The notes: generated by a model from the sequence alone, not told the origin. DNA of 6,940 bases from Verrucomicrobiota bacterium (GCA_022709625.1 JAKLIL010000094.1:1-6940); one strand, 5' to 3'. Numbered from the stretch's first letter, positions 1 to 6,536 are shown. Program-made: numbers and translations.

Positions 1-2186
1 CTTTTTTGTCGCACGGTTTTGTCGGCGACGCCCGGCGCGCGGCCCGCCGCGCAGGGCAAACGGAAGTCCACCCGCTGGAGCCGCTCGTCGACGGCGGCGA
101 GGCCAACCGCGAGCGCCTGGCCGAGGCGGAAGGTTTTTCCCGACCGGGTCGCGGCGGAATAGCCGTCGGGGGCGAGCGAACAGCGGTCCGGTCCCAACGC
201 GCGATACGGCAGCATGCCCTGCAGGAGGGATTCTTCCAGCTCGACGACGAGTCCTTTGGGATTCAAGGACACGATCGTGCCGCGGAACGGGCCGGTTTGG
301 CCCTGTGCCAGCCGCGCGGCGTAGTAGCGAATGCGCTTGATCTGGAGCGACCGGTTTTCCAGCTCGGCCGATTCGCGTTCGGTGGCCGAGCAGTGGAACG
401 CCAGCCGGTCGATTTCGGCGGCGGAATAGACGGGCGTTTTGCGGCCTTCCTCGAGGGCGTTCAGGATGCGGTGCAGGACGAGGTCGGGATAGCGCCGGAT
501 CGGCGAAGTGAAGTGGGCGTAGTGCGCGAATCCGAGCCCGAAATGGGGGCGGCATTCGGCGGCGTAGACGGCGCGGTTCATGTTGCGCAGCAGCGTCAGC
601 GTGACCATGTACTGCTCCGGTTTTCCGGCCACGGCGCGGGCGATGCGGTTGAGCTGCCGGACGTCCGTGGGCGGCGTCCGCTGCCCCAGGGCGTGCAATT
701 CGGCGGCCATGCGCGCCCACTGGTCGTCGGATGGCTCGTCGTGGACCCGATAGATGCCCGGGACGCGCGCGTCGTGCACTTTCCGCGCGACGGCCTGGTT
801 GGCGGCCAGCATGCATTCCTCGATCAGGTTGTAGGCTTCGCCGGCGCCGCGCTTGGAAAATCCGAGGGGCTGGCCCGCGGCATCCAGCCGGCATTGCACT
901 TCCGGCAGGGAAAAATCCAGCGCGCCGTGGCGGAAGCGCGCGTCCCGGATCGTCTTGGCCAACGCGCGCAAGTGGCGCAGGGCGGTTTGGATTTCCGGCG
1001 TGCCGCCGGCCAGGCGGTCCGTGTCGAAGAAGGCTTGGACCTGGTCGTAGGACAGGGTCGCCCGCGAACGGATGACCGACCGGAACGTGCGGGTTTCCAG
1101 CATGTGGCCGTGGGCGTCGTAGTCGATTTCGACGGTGTGCGCCAGATGGTCCTCGCCGGGGCGGAGGCTGCAGGTCCGCACGGTCAGATCGTCCGGCAGC
1201 ATGCGCACGACGCGGTCCACCAGATAGGTGCTGTTGCCGCGGCGGAGGGCTTCGCGGTCGATGGCGGAGCCGGGTTCGACGTAGGCCGCGACGTCGGCGA
1301 TGTGGACGCCGAGTTTCCAGCGGCCGCCGGGCAGCGGCGCGATGGAAACCGCGTCGTCGTGGTCGTGCGCCGTGGCCGGGTCGATGGCCACGATCAACTG
1401 GTCGCGCAGATCCACGCGGCCGCGAAGATCCGCGCCGGGCGTGCGGGCGCGCCGGGCGGCCTGCGTCACCGCGTCGGGAAAGGCCTCCACGAGTCCGCGG
1501 TCCAGCAGCAGGGCGGGAATGTCGTTGGCGACGCTGGCCGGGTCGCCCAAGTCTTCGGAAAAGCGGGCGTGGACCGGGCGGTTCGCCGGAAGGGAATCCT
1601 CGACGATGCGCGCGACCACCAAATGCCCGAGACGGTCCTTCACGGCGGCGAGCGGATCGGTCAGCCGAATCTGGGCGGGCAAGAGCGGATCGCGGGGCGC
1701 CAGATAGGGTTGGCGGGCGGTGGATTTGAGGATCCCGACCACCCATTGGCGCTTGCGTTCCAGAATGCGGACGAGGCGCACGGCTTGGGTGTCGGGCCGG
1801 AGGCCCAGCAGGCGGGGCGACCGATCGGAGGACAGCAGGGCCGCTTCGATGCGATCGCCGTCCAAGGCGGCGACCGCGCTGGCGGGATCGACCCAGAGCG
1901 GCGGGCGGCGCGGGCCGTCCGGCAGGAGCCAACCGGAACCGTTCGGCCGCACGGCGAAGGTGCCCGTCAAGGGCGCGGCTTGGCGGGTCGCGGGGCCCCA
2001 GCGGCCGCCGCCCAGCGCCGCGGCTTGTCCGTGGCGCTGGAGGTCGCGGAGCGCCGCGCGCAGTTCTCCGCGCCGGCCGGGATCCAGATGAAGCGCCTTG
2101 GTCAGTTCGCGTTCGGGGAGGGGACGGTAGCGGGGAGCGGAGAGCAGCGCAGCCACGCGGCGCGCCAGGTCGTTGGAATTAGTCAT
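1..2186 (-). CDS. rnr: Ribonuclease R (VacB/RNase II family 3'-5' exoribonuclease), 3' end cut by window edge
   Basis: Processive 3'-5' exoribonuclease of the cytoplasm that degrades structured RNA. Translating the minus strand from the ATG at 2186-2184 gives 728 uninterrupted codons to the left edge with no stop, so the C-terminus is missing. Domains in order: winged-helix region (about residues 5-65), two cold-shock/OB domains (about 73-220, with GTFAVRPNGSGWLLPD-like start), RNB catalytic domain (about 253-595) and S1 domain (about 632-710). The RNB metal-binding aspartates are all present in VAIDPATAHDHDDAVS (D269, D275, D277, D278). The family tyrosine is in NSTYLVDR (Y321), RHGALDFSLPE lies at 419-429, and the signature HFTSPIRRYPDL at 558-569. 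RNase R is usually 700-815 residues, so only a short tail should be lost; the last visible residues (VRQK) look like the usual basic tail. No good Shine-Dalgarno precedes the ATG. It lies 51 bp behind the metallophosphoesterase, probably co-transcribed. Its codon pattern leaves a 942-codon antisense frame open, which is not a gene. Confidence 0.96.
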   Translation of the reverse strand, partial: MTNSNDLARRVAALLSAPRYRPLPERELTKALHLDPGRRGELRAALRDLQRHGQAAALGGGRWGPATRQAAPLTGTFAVRPNGSGWLLPDGPRRPPLWVDPASAVAALDGDRIEAALLSSDRSPRLLGLRPDTQAVRLVRILERKRQWVVGILKSTARQPYLAPRDPLLPAQIRLTDPLAAVKDRLGHLVVARIVEDSLPANRPVHARFSEDLGDPASVANDIPALLLDRGLVEAFPDAVTQAARRARTPGADLRGRVDLRDQLIVAIDPATAHDHDDAVSIAPLPGGRWKLGVHIADVAAYVEPGSAIDREALRRGNSTYLVDRVVRMLPDDLTVRTCSLRPGEDHLAHTVEIDYDAHGHMLETRTFRSVIRSRATLSYDQVQAFFDTDRLAGGTPEIQTALRHLRALAKTIRDARFRHGALDFSLPEVQCRLDAAGQPLGFSKRGAGEAYNLIEECMLAANQAVARKVHDARVPGIYRVHDEPSDDQWARMAAELHALGQRTPPTDVRQLNRIARAVAGKPEQYMVTLTLLRNMNRAVYAAECRPHFGLGFAHYAHFTSPIRRYPDLVLHRILNALEEGRKTPVYSAAEIDRLAFHCSATERESAELENRSLQIKRIRYYAARLAQGQTGPFRGTIVSLNPKGLVVELEESLLQGMLPYRALGPDRCSLAPDGYSAATRSGKTFRLGQALAVGLAAVDERLQRVDFRLPCAAGRAPGVADKTVRQK

Positions 2187-2237
2187 TGGGCGGCATCATG
2201 CGCAAAGGCCCGTTGGACTGGCGAGAAAAATCGGGCC

Positions 2238-2741
2238 TCAGACCTCGAGCCAACTGGCCGTGTCCGTGGCGAGATCGAGCACCGCGACGGTTGGCGGGCC
2301 GCTGCGCGGGCGCACGGGCGAACCGGGATTCAAAATGCGGGTTTTGCCGATGCGCATGTCGGCGCGGGCGTGCGTGTGGCCAGTGAACACATAGTCGAAT
2401 TCGCCCGAACTGGACGCCTGGTCCAAACGGCTGGCATCGTCTCCATGCAGGACGATGCAACGTTTGCCGGCCAAGACGAACTCCGGCGCCTCCGCGCGCT
2501 CCACGCCGGCGGGCGCCGGCGCGAAAGGCATGTCTTGCGCCTGCAGCCGGTCGCAATTGCCGATGGCCACGTGGGACCGGAGGCCGTGTTCCAGAAAGGC
2601 CGCCGCCAGCAAATCGACGACGGCTTCCCCGGCATCGCCGCAATGGACGAGATGCTGGACGCCCTGTTTCCGGAGCAAGGCAAGGGCTTTCCGGGTCTCG
2701 CGTTCATGGTTATGCGTGTCGGAGAGCAACCCGATCTTCAT
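2238..2741 (-). CDS. YfcE/MJ0936-type metallophosphoesterase
   Basis: Small cytoplasmic calcineurin-like phosphoesterase of 167 residues, the normal size for the YfcE/MJ0936 group (about 160-185). All metal-binding blocks are visible: SDTHNH at residues 7-12 (D8, H10), CGDAGE at 34-39 (D36), GNCD at 61-64 (N62), LHGDD at 98-102 (H99), GHTHA at 121-125 (H122, H124) and the family's closing NPGS at 138-141. Members hydrolyse phosphodiesters with Mn2+ or similar metals in vitro; the physiological substrate is usually unknown. The open frame extends far upstream (to 3539) but that stretch is antisense to the methyltransferase and has no domain character. The ATG at 2741-2739 is chosen because MKIGLLSDTH is the canonical start of the family. 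No strong Shine-Dalgarno is seen. It is followed 51 bp later by rnr on the same strand and is divergent from the methyltransferase. Confidence 0.93.
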   Translation of the reverse strand: MKIGLLSDTHNHERETRKALALLRKQGVQHLVHCGDAGEAVVDLLAAAFLEHGLRSHVAIGNCDRLQAQDMPFAPAPAGVERAEAPEFVLAGKRCIVLHGDDASRLDQASSSGEFDYVFTGHTHARADMRIGKTRILNPGSPVRPRSGPPTVAVLDLATDTASWLEV

Positions 2742-2806
2742 GCCATGGAGTTTTCGCCTGGCGCCGCTCCGGCGCAATCCCAAAATCGGGACCAGCCGCT
2801 TTTGGC

Positions 2807-2835
2807 TTGTGCGGGCATTCCGGCCGCGCCATAGT
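2807..2835 (+). promoter_or_regulatory. Weak candidate promoter for the methyltransferase in the 2742-2846 divergent region
   Basis: The 105-bp region between the two divergent genes must hold both promoters. On the plus strand TTGTGC (2807-2812), 17 nt, then CATAGT (2830-2835) is the best pair I can see; it matches the sigma-70 consensus at 3/6 and 4/6 positions. Transcription would begin near 2842, only about 5 nt before the ATG at 2847, which would make the mRNA nearly leaderless and would fit the absence of a Shine-Dalgarno there. No convincing minus-strand promoter was found. The match is weak and could be chance. Confidence 0.2.
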
Positions 2836-2846
2836 CCCGGGCCGAC

Positions 2847-3443
2847 ATGGACCGCACCGCCTATTTCACGGAACTCGCCGGCCAAGAAAATCCCTTGGGA
2901 TTCAAGCCGGAGCACGAGCCTCGCATCGAGCGGTTGCGTCGCCGCTTGGGCGATCTGCGCGGCAAACGCGTGTTCGAACCCGGCTGCGGCGCCGGCCCGT
3001 TGACGGCACGGCTGGCGGAATGGGTCGGAGCCAGCGGCCATGTGCTGGCGCTCGACGCCTGCGCAGGCATGGCGGCGCGCTGCGGGAAAGCCATTGCGGG
3101 ACACACCCACGTGCGCACTCTGCACGGGAAGGCGGAAGAGGCCGAACTCGATGCCGGGGCCTGGGACGTGGTGCTGTGTTTTCGTTGCTATCCCCATTTG
3201 GAGGATGCCGGCGAATTCCTGCGCCGCTGCGCGCGCTGGCTGGCACCGGGCGGGGAACTGGTCATTGCCAACGTCGAAAGCAGCGCGGAACTCAACGCCG
3301 TGCATGCCCGCCGCGAGGGGGTGCGGACCGACCGGATGCCGGCGGGACCGGAACTCGCGCGCCGTTTGCGGGCCGAGGGCTGGCAAGTGGTCGAGGTCGT
3401 CGACGAACCCGGCGATTTCTTTCTCCGCGCGCGCCGCGCCTAG
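2847..3443 (+). CDS. Class I SAM-dependent methyltransferase
   Basis: Soluble methyltransferase of 198 residues with a Rossmann fold. Motif I is VFEPGCGAG at residues 42-50, the acidic residue that binds the ribose of S-adenosylmethionine is D70 in LALDAC, the motif near the active site is WDVVLCFRCYPHLED at 106-120, and the post-motif LAPGGELVIAN lies at 132-142. The tail ends with a predicted beta hairpin (GWQVVEVVDEPGDFFLRARR), as in UbiE-like small-molecule methyltransferases, and a YPH...N...H pattern (C114-H117, N150, H153) recalls a bacterial group annotated only as class I methyltransferases. The substrate cannot be told. The ATG at 2847 is the only sensible start; there is no Shine-Dalgarno (CCGGGCCGAC precedes it), so translation may be leaderless or of the non-SD type. 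It is divergent from the phosphoesterase and 43 bp ahead of the membrane protein. Confidence 0.9.
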   Translation: MDRTAYFTELAGQENPLGFKPEHEPRIERLRRRLGDLRGKRVFEPGCGAGPLTARLAEWVGASGHVLALDACAGMAARCGKAIAGHTHVRTLHGKAEEAELDAGAWDVVLCFRCYPHLEDAGEFLRRCARWLAPGGELVIANVESSAELNAVHARREGVRTDRMPAGPELARRLRAEGWQVVEVVDEPGDFFLRARRA

Positions 3444-3446
3444 CTT

Positions 3447-3486
3447 GTTCCACGCAATGGAACCCCCTTTTCCACCCAATGGAAAA
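3447..3486. repeat. Pair of TTCCA-N5-TGGAA inverted repeats (two hairpins or a tandem operator)
   Basis: Two near-identical imperfect palindromes stand side by side. The first is GTTCCA-CGCAA-TGGAAC (3447-3463, 6-bp arms, 5-nt loop); the second is TTTTCCA-CCCAA-TGGAAAA (3468-3486, 7-bp arms, 5-nt loop). Their shared 15-bp core TTCCAC[G/C]CAATGGAA differs at one position. The centres (3455 and 3477) are 22 bp apart, about two helical turns, and the arms of one can pair with those of the other. They fill the gap between the methyltransferase stop and the next gene, with the second hairpin touching the ATG at 3487. No T-run follows on either strand, so a standard intrinsic terminator is unlikely. 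A cooperative operator, a translational hairpin, or a dispersed intergenic repeat are all possible. Confidence 0.75.
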
Positions 3487-4167
3487 ATGGCGCGGGACGC
3501 CACACCGTGGCAGATCGGCGTAAGGGCGGCGCGGGCCAACCTGGTGCCGGGACTGGTCCTGCAGGCGGTGGCGGTCGCCGTGGTCGTGGCCTACTACCGA
3601 TCGCCCGGCTTCCATGCGTTGTTGCAACACGTGGCGGATTGGCAGGACCGCTTCGGCATCGGCTTCACGATGCTCACGCGACTGGTTTTCAACGGCCTGG
3701 TGCCGGCCGCGTTTTGCGCGCTGGTGCCGGGCTTGCGCCTGCGGCGGCCCGGTGCGGCCGCGCTGTTCGGCATGGCCTGGTGGGCGTTCATGGGCGCGAA
3801 TACGCATGTGTTCTACAACTTGCAGGCGCACCTGTGGGGCGCCGAGGCGCATTGGAACGTCGTATTGCTCAAGACGGCCACGGACATGCTCGTCTATTCG
3901 CCCTTTTACGCCTCGCCGCTGGTGGCCATCGCCCATTTGTGGCAAGACCACGACTACTCGTGGCGCGCAACTTGGCGGCAGCTCGGTCCGGGCTGGTACC
4001 GGCGCATCGTGCTGCCGAACCAAGTGCCGGGTTGGACATTTTGGGCGCCCGGCGTAATGATCCTCTACAGTATGCCGACGGATCTGCAATTGCCCATGTC
4101 GGCCCTGCTGGGCTGCTTCTGGGCGTTGATGTGCCTGCAAATCGCCCTGCGGACGCCGGTCGCGTGA
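3487..4167 (+). CDS. Polytopic membrane protein with Mpv17/PMP22-like features
   Basis: Integral membrane protein of 226 residues with about five or six hydrophobic segments (roughly 18-37, 60-82, 89-110, 127-152, 181-197, 204-221). I do not recognise a firm bacterial family. The second half resembles the eukaryotic Mpv17/PMP22 family: K129-x3-D133 followed by SP (138-139), then W163/W170 ahead of PNQVPGWTFWAPG (177-189; compare the Mpv17 W-x-x-WP-x-x-Q-x-x-NF block), P197 and W212. Mpv17 proteins are small organelle-membrane channels or scaffolds of about 180-200 residues; a bacterial member would sit in the cytoplasmic membrane. The role here is unknown. Start choice: ATG 3487 gives MARDATPWQIG and lies just after the inverted repeats; an in-frame ATG at 3457 (MEPPFPPNGK) falls inside the first repeat's loop and is less likely. 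Neither has a clear Shine-Dalgarno. The frame is open further upstream only as a shadow of the methyltransferase. Confidence 0.82.
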   Translation: MARDATPWQIGVRAARANLVPGLVLQAVAVAVVVAYYRSPGFHALLQHVADWQDRFGIGFTMLTRLVFNGLVPAAFCALVPGLRLRRPGAAALFGMAWWAFMGANTHVFYNLQAHLWGAEAHWNVVLLKTATDMLVYSPFYASPLVAIAHLWQDHDYSWRATWRQLGPGWYRRIVLPNQVPGWTFWAPGVMILYSMPTDLQLPMSALLGCFWALMCLQIALRTPVA

Positions 4168-4195
4168 ATCGGCGCGGTTCCCGTGGGCGTTTCCA

Positions 4196-4224
4196 TTGAC
4201 GGGTCGCGACCTTTCGGTTTCAAT
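4196..4224 (+). promoter_or_regulatory. Candidate sigma-70-like promoter for the secreted protein, with a palindrome in the spacer
   Basis: TTGACG (4196-4201, 5/6 to the -35 consensus), a 17-nt spacer, then TTCAAT (4219-4224, 4/6 to the -10 consensus). Transcription would start near 4231, leaving a leader of about 17 nt that holds the Shine-Dalgarno GGAG (4238-4241). The spacer begins with the perfect 10-bp palindrome GGTCGCGACC (4202-4211), which could be an operator. The -35 match and spacing are good; the -10 is mediocre. Nothing else is seen in the 80-bp gap after the membrane protein, and no terminator. Confidence 0.4.
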
Positions 4225-4247
4225 CGCCGCTACATTCGGAGTGGAAG

Positions 4248-4730
4248 ATGAATCGTGCAATCGCAACATTGGGTTGTCTCGCCGTCTGGGCGGGGCATGT
4301 TTGGGCCGACATGGAGCTGGTTGCGGCGAATCCGGAGCCTCCGCCGGCGGCCATGGAGGAACTGACGGTCGACTTGACCTGCGTATTGCCGACCAACGGG
4401 CCGGCGGTGGCGAACGGTACGCTGGTGGCGCGGCTTTATGAATTCAACCCCCGGCAAGCGGACAGCGCGGCGAGCGAAATTTGCCAAATCACGCTGGCGG
4501 GCGTGTCGCATCGGCCGGGGGAGGAGACGGTATTGCGCTTCCCGTGCCGCGGCCAAACCGCCGCGCGCAAAGCGTATTATCTCACGGCCGTCGTCTATCC
4601 CGAAGGCGACGGCGGGCAAGCCGGCTTGTATTTCCTGAATGGGTTTCGCCGGGTCCTGTCCGCGGGCAACCGCGAAGCGTTGAGCGTAACGCTCACGCCC
4701 GTCGGGGGAGAAGCCGGTCCCACGAACTGA
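4248..4730 (+). CDS. Secreted protein of unknown function, possibly YbaY-like
   Basis: A 160-residue exported protein. The start is well supported: GGAG (4238-4241) lies 6 nt before the ATG. Residues 1-20 form a short signal peptide with likely cleavage after VWA (18-20), giving a mature protein from D21; C10 does not sit in a proper lipobox, so this is not obviously a lipoprotein. The mature part is predicted beta-rich with a proline-rich start and three cysteines (C45, C79, C100). The pattern VLPTNGPAVANGTLVARLYEF...ADSAASEI (residues 46-78) followed by a strand ending in FPC and a Tyr-rich strand resembles the YbaY/YscW-type lipoprotein fold, in which an alanine-rich D-x-x-A segment follows a V-x-L-x-D strand. 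That similarity is read by eye and is only suggestive; no function should be assumed. It is probably periplasmic or surface-exposed. The next gene follows after 63 bp and may be co-transcribed. Confidence 0.82.
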   Translation: MNRAIATLGCLAVWAGHVWADMELVAANPEPPPAAMEELTVDLTCVLPTNGPAVANGTLVARLYEFNPRQADSAASEICQITLAGVSHRPGEETVLRFPCRGQTAARKAYYLTAVVYPEGDGGQAGLYFLNGFRRVLSAGNREALSVTLTPVGGEAGPTN

Positions 4731-4793
4731 CGGGTTGTTGCACCTCTGCCCGCAGGCTTGTTCCCCCGCATTCCACTTGGCAAACTGCCCATC

Positions 4794-6443
4794 GTGAACG
4801 CGCCGAACCCAGCCCCTGCCGGAGGCGTTGCCGCCCCGTGGTGGATTCCGTCCGGAAAAGACGTTTTGGCTGCCGGCGTCTTGTTCCTGCTGGTTTTCCT
4901 GCTGTATTGGCCGGTGCTGAACCACGGATTCGTCGACTACGACGACCCGGTGTACGTATCGCAGAACGCCTGGGTTCAAGCCGGGCTTTCCTGGCAAGGC
5001 TTGCGCCTGTCCCTGCGCGAGGTGGTGTGCGGCAACTGGCATCCGCTGGCCATGTGGTCGCACATGCTCGACGCCGAGTTGTTCGGCGCGAATTCGGCGG
5101 GGCACCATTTCCAAAGCGTTTGTTGGCACGCCGCCAACGTCGTGCTGCTGTTCGGGCTGCTTCGCCGGCTTGCATCGGGATTCTGGCGCCCGTTGGCCGT
5201 AGCCGCCCTGTGGGCCGTGCATCCGTTGAACGTCGATTCCGTGGCTTGGATCGCGGAGCGCAAAAACCTGTTGTGCATGTTTTTCTGGCTGGCCACAGTG
5301 GGCGGATACGCCGCCTATGTCCGCCGGCCCACGTTTGTCCGTTTTCTGGCGGTGGCCGGGGGCATGGCGCTGGCCTTGTTGGCCAAGCCCATGGCCATCA
5401 CGCTTCCATTCACGCTTCTGCTGCTCGATTTCTGGCCGTTGCGCCGGGCACCGGGATTCGGGCGCGGCGTCTGGGCGACTTGGCGAACGCGGCTGGCGGA
5501 AAAGCTGCCGTTGTTCGTCCTGACGGCCGTATTTGTCCTAACAACGCTGAGGGCGCAAACCATGGCCGGGGCCACGGAAATGGGGCCCAGTCTGCCCTGG
5601 CCGGCCCGCATCGCGTGGTTGCCGATCTACTACGTGGATTATCTCCGCCTGTTTTTCTGGCCGCGCGGACTCTGCGTTTTGTATCCCGCCCCCATGGGCG
5701 GTCCCAACTTGCCGGCGAGCGCGGGGGCGGCGCTCCTCCTTGGCCTGGTTTCGTGGGCAGCCGTTCGTTGGATGCGCCATCGACCCTGGTTGCCGGTGGG
5801 CTGGGGTTGGTTTCTCGGTACGCTGGTGCCGGTAATCGGCCTTGTGCCGGTGGGCGTGCACCGCATTGCCGATCGGTACACGTACGTCTCCATGCTGGGC
5901 CTGCTGGTGGCGCTGGTCTGGACGGTGCCGGGCGCGGCGCGGTTGCGGGGACGAGTACTGGCCGGCTTGGCGGCTGCGGCCGTGGTCGTCGCTTTGGGGC
6001 TGGCCACGCGGCACCAGTTGCCCTCCTGGCAATCGAGCGAAGCCCTCTTCCGCCGCGCCTTGGCCGTGACGACGGACAACTACGTCATGCACTACAACCT
6101 GGCCAGGCAACTGCTGGACCAAAAACGGTACGACGAAACCATGTTCCATTTGCGGGAAACGCTGCGGATCCAACCCCGCTATTTCAAGGCGCACAACAAC
6201 GTGGGCTGGGTGTGGCTGCTCCGGAAGCGTCCGGATCTGGCTTTGGATCCATTGCGGGAAGCGCTGCGAATCGAGCCGCGGTTTTTCCTGGCCCGGAAAA
6301 ACCTGGCCCTCGCTCTGGAGGGACTGGGCCGCTATTCGGAAGCCCGCGCGGAATACGCCACGCTGCTGAGGCAAGCCCCGGGTTTTCCCGGCGCGCAAGA
6401 GGGCTATCAACGGGTGTCGGCGAAAAGCGGAACGCTTCCGTGA
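4794..6443 (+). CDS. TMTC-like GT-C membrane protein with C-terminal TPR repeats (putative glycosyl/mannosyltransferase)
   Basis: A 549-residue polytopic inner-membrane protein of the kind related to eukaryotic TMTC O-mannosyltransferases. A hydrophobic helix at about 24-42 leads to FVDYDDPVYV (46-55), whose D50-D51 fit the acidic catalytic motif in the first external loop of GT-C enzymes. NWHPLAMWSHMLD (81-93), GHHF (103-106), WAVHPLNVDSVAWIAERKN (140-158) and a later WFLGTLVPVIGLVPVGVHRIADRYTYVS block are conserved in bacterial relatives; the central LRAQTMAG...YYVDYLRLFFWP region corresponds to the DUF1736 section of TMTCs. From about residue 430 to 535 there are three TPR-like helical pairs (YNLARQLLDQKRYDETMFHLRE and two more), placed outside the membrane as in TMTCs. 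Such enzymes use a lipid-linked sugar donor; acceptor and sugar here are unknown. Start: GTG 4794 is chosen; an in-frame TTG at 4758 would add 12 residues and has no better Shine-Dalgarno, so the start is uncertain. Confidence 0.9.
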   Translation: MNAPNPAPAGGVAAPWWIPSGKDVLAAGVLFLLVFLLYWPVLNHGFVDYDDPVYVSQNAWVQAGLSWQGLRLSLREVVCGNWHPLAMWSHMLDAELFGANSAGHHFQSVCWHAANVVLLFGLLRRLASGFWRPLAVAALWAVHPLNVDSVAWIAERKNLLCMFFWLATVGGYAAYVRRPTFVRFLAVAGGMALALLAKPMAITLPFTLLLLDFWPLRRAPGFGRGVWATWRTRLAEKLPLFVLTAVFVLTTLRAQTMAGATEMGPSLPWPARIAWLPIYYVDYLRLFFWPRGLCVLYPAPMGGPNLPASAGAALLLGLVSWAAVRWMRHRPWLPVGWGWFLGTLVPVIGLVPVGVHRIADRYTYVSMLGLLVALVWTVPGAARLRGRVLAGLAAAAVVVALGLATRHQLPSWQSSEALFRRALAVTTDNYVMHYNLARQLLDQKRYDETMFHLRETLRIQPRYFKAHNNVGWVWLLRKRPDLALDPLREALRIEPRFFLARKNLALALEGLGRYSEARAEYATLLRQAPGFPGAQEGYQRVSAKSGTLP

Positions 6444-6477
6444 ATACCGGCGCCGGACGCAACGTGAAGATTGGGAT

Positions 6478-6506
6478 TTGTTGCCGTGCGGCAAGCGGAG
6501 TACTAT
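6478..6506 (+). promoter_or_regulatory. Candidate promoter for the lipoprotein, overlapped by an inverted repeat
   Basis: TTGTTG (6478-6483), a 17-nt spacer and TACTAT (6501-6506) give a plausible sigma-70-like promoter; transcription would start near 6513, about 24 nt before the ATG. The inverted repeat TTGCCG-TG-CGGCAA (6481-6494, 6-bp arms) overlaps the -35 element and could be an operator site. The hairpin has no T-run after it, so it is not an intrinsic terminator for the upstream gene. The rest of the 93-bp gap (6444-6536) shows nothing else. Confidence 0.4.
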
Positions 6507-6523
6507 TGGCGCCAAGAATTCCC

Positions 6524-6529
6524 GAGGAG
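6524..6529 (+). promoter_or_regulatory. Ribosome binding site that fixes the lipoprotein start
   Basis: GAGGAG lies 7 nt before the ATG at 6537, the best Shine-Dalgarno in the window. It rules out the earlier in-frame TTG at 6471, which has no such site and would put 22 non-signal-like residues ahead of the lipoprotein signal peptide. Confidence 0.75.
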
Positions 6530-6536
6530 CCAGGCC

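Noticed and set aside
6..2834. A 942-codon open frame on the plus strand
   Set aside because: It is antisense to rnr and the phosphoesterase, whose minus-strand translations carry every expected motif. Its product is low-complexity (rich in G, R, A, V) with no domain, as is typical when GC-rich codon bias keeps the opposite strand open.
3447..3486. Reading the paired inverted repeats as an intrinsic terminator of the methyltransferase
   Set aside because: The stems are short and AT-rich, and no T-run follows on either strand.
2742..3539. N-terminal extension of the phosphoesterase frame to 433 residues
   Set aside because: The extra 266 residues lie antisense to the methyltransferase, show no domain, and the family begins at MKIGLLSDTH.
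3292..4269. 325-codon minus-strand open frame
   Set aside because: Antisense to the methyltransferase end and membrane protein; composition is rich in R, H, Q and G without hydrophobic segments or motifs.
4230..5222. 330-codon minus-strand open frame
   Set aside because: Shadow of the secreted protein and the start of the TMTC-like gene; no recognisable domain.
6471..6536. TTG start giving a 147-residue version of the lipoprotein
   Set aside because: The ATG at 6537 has GAGGAG at 7-nt spacing and begins a proper signal peptide; the TTG has neither and would lie upstream of the candidate promoter's -10.
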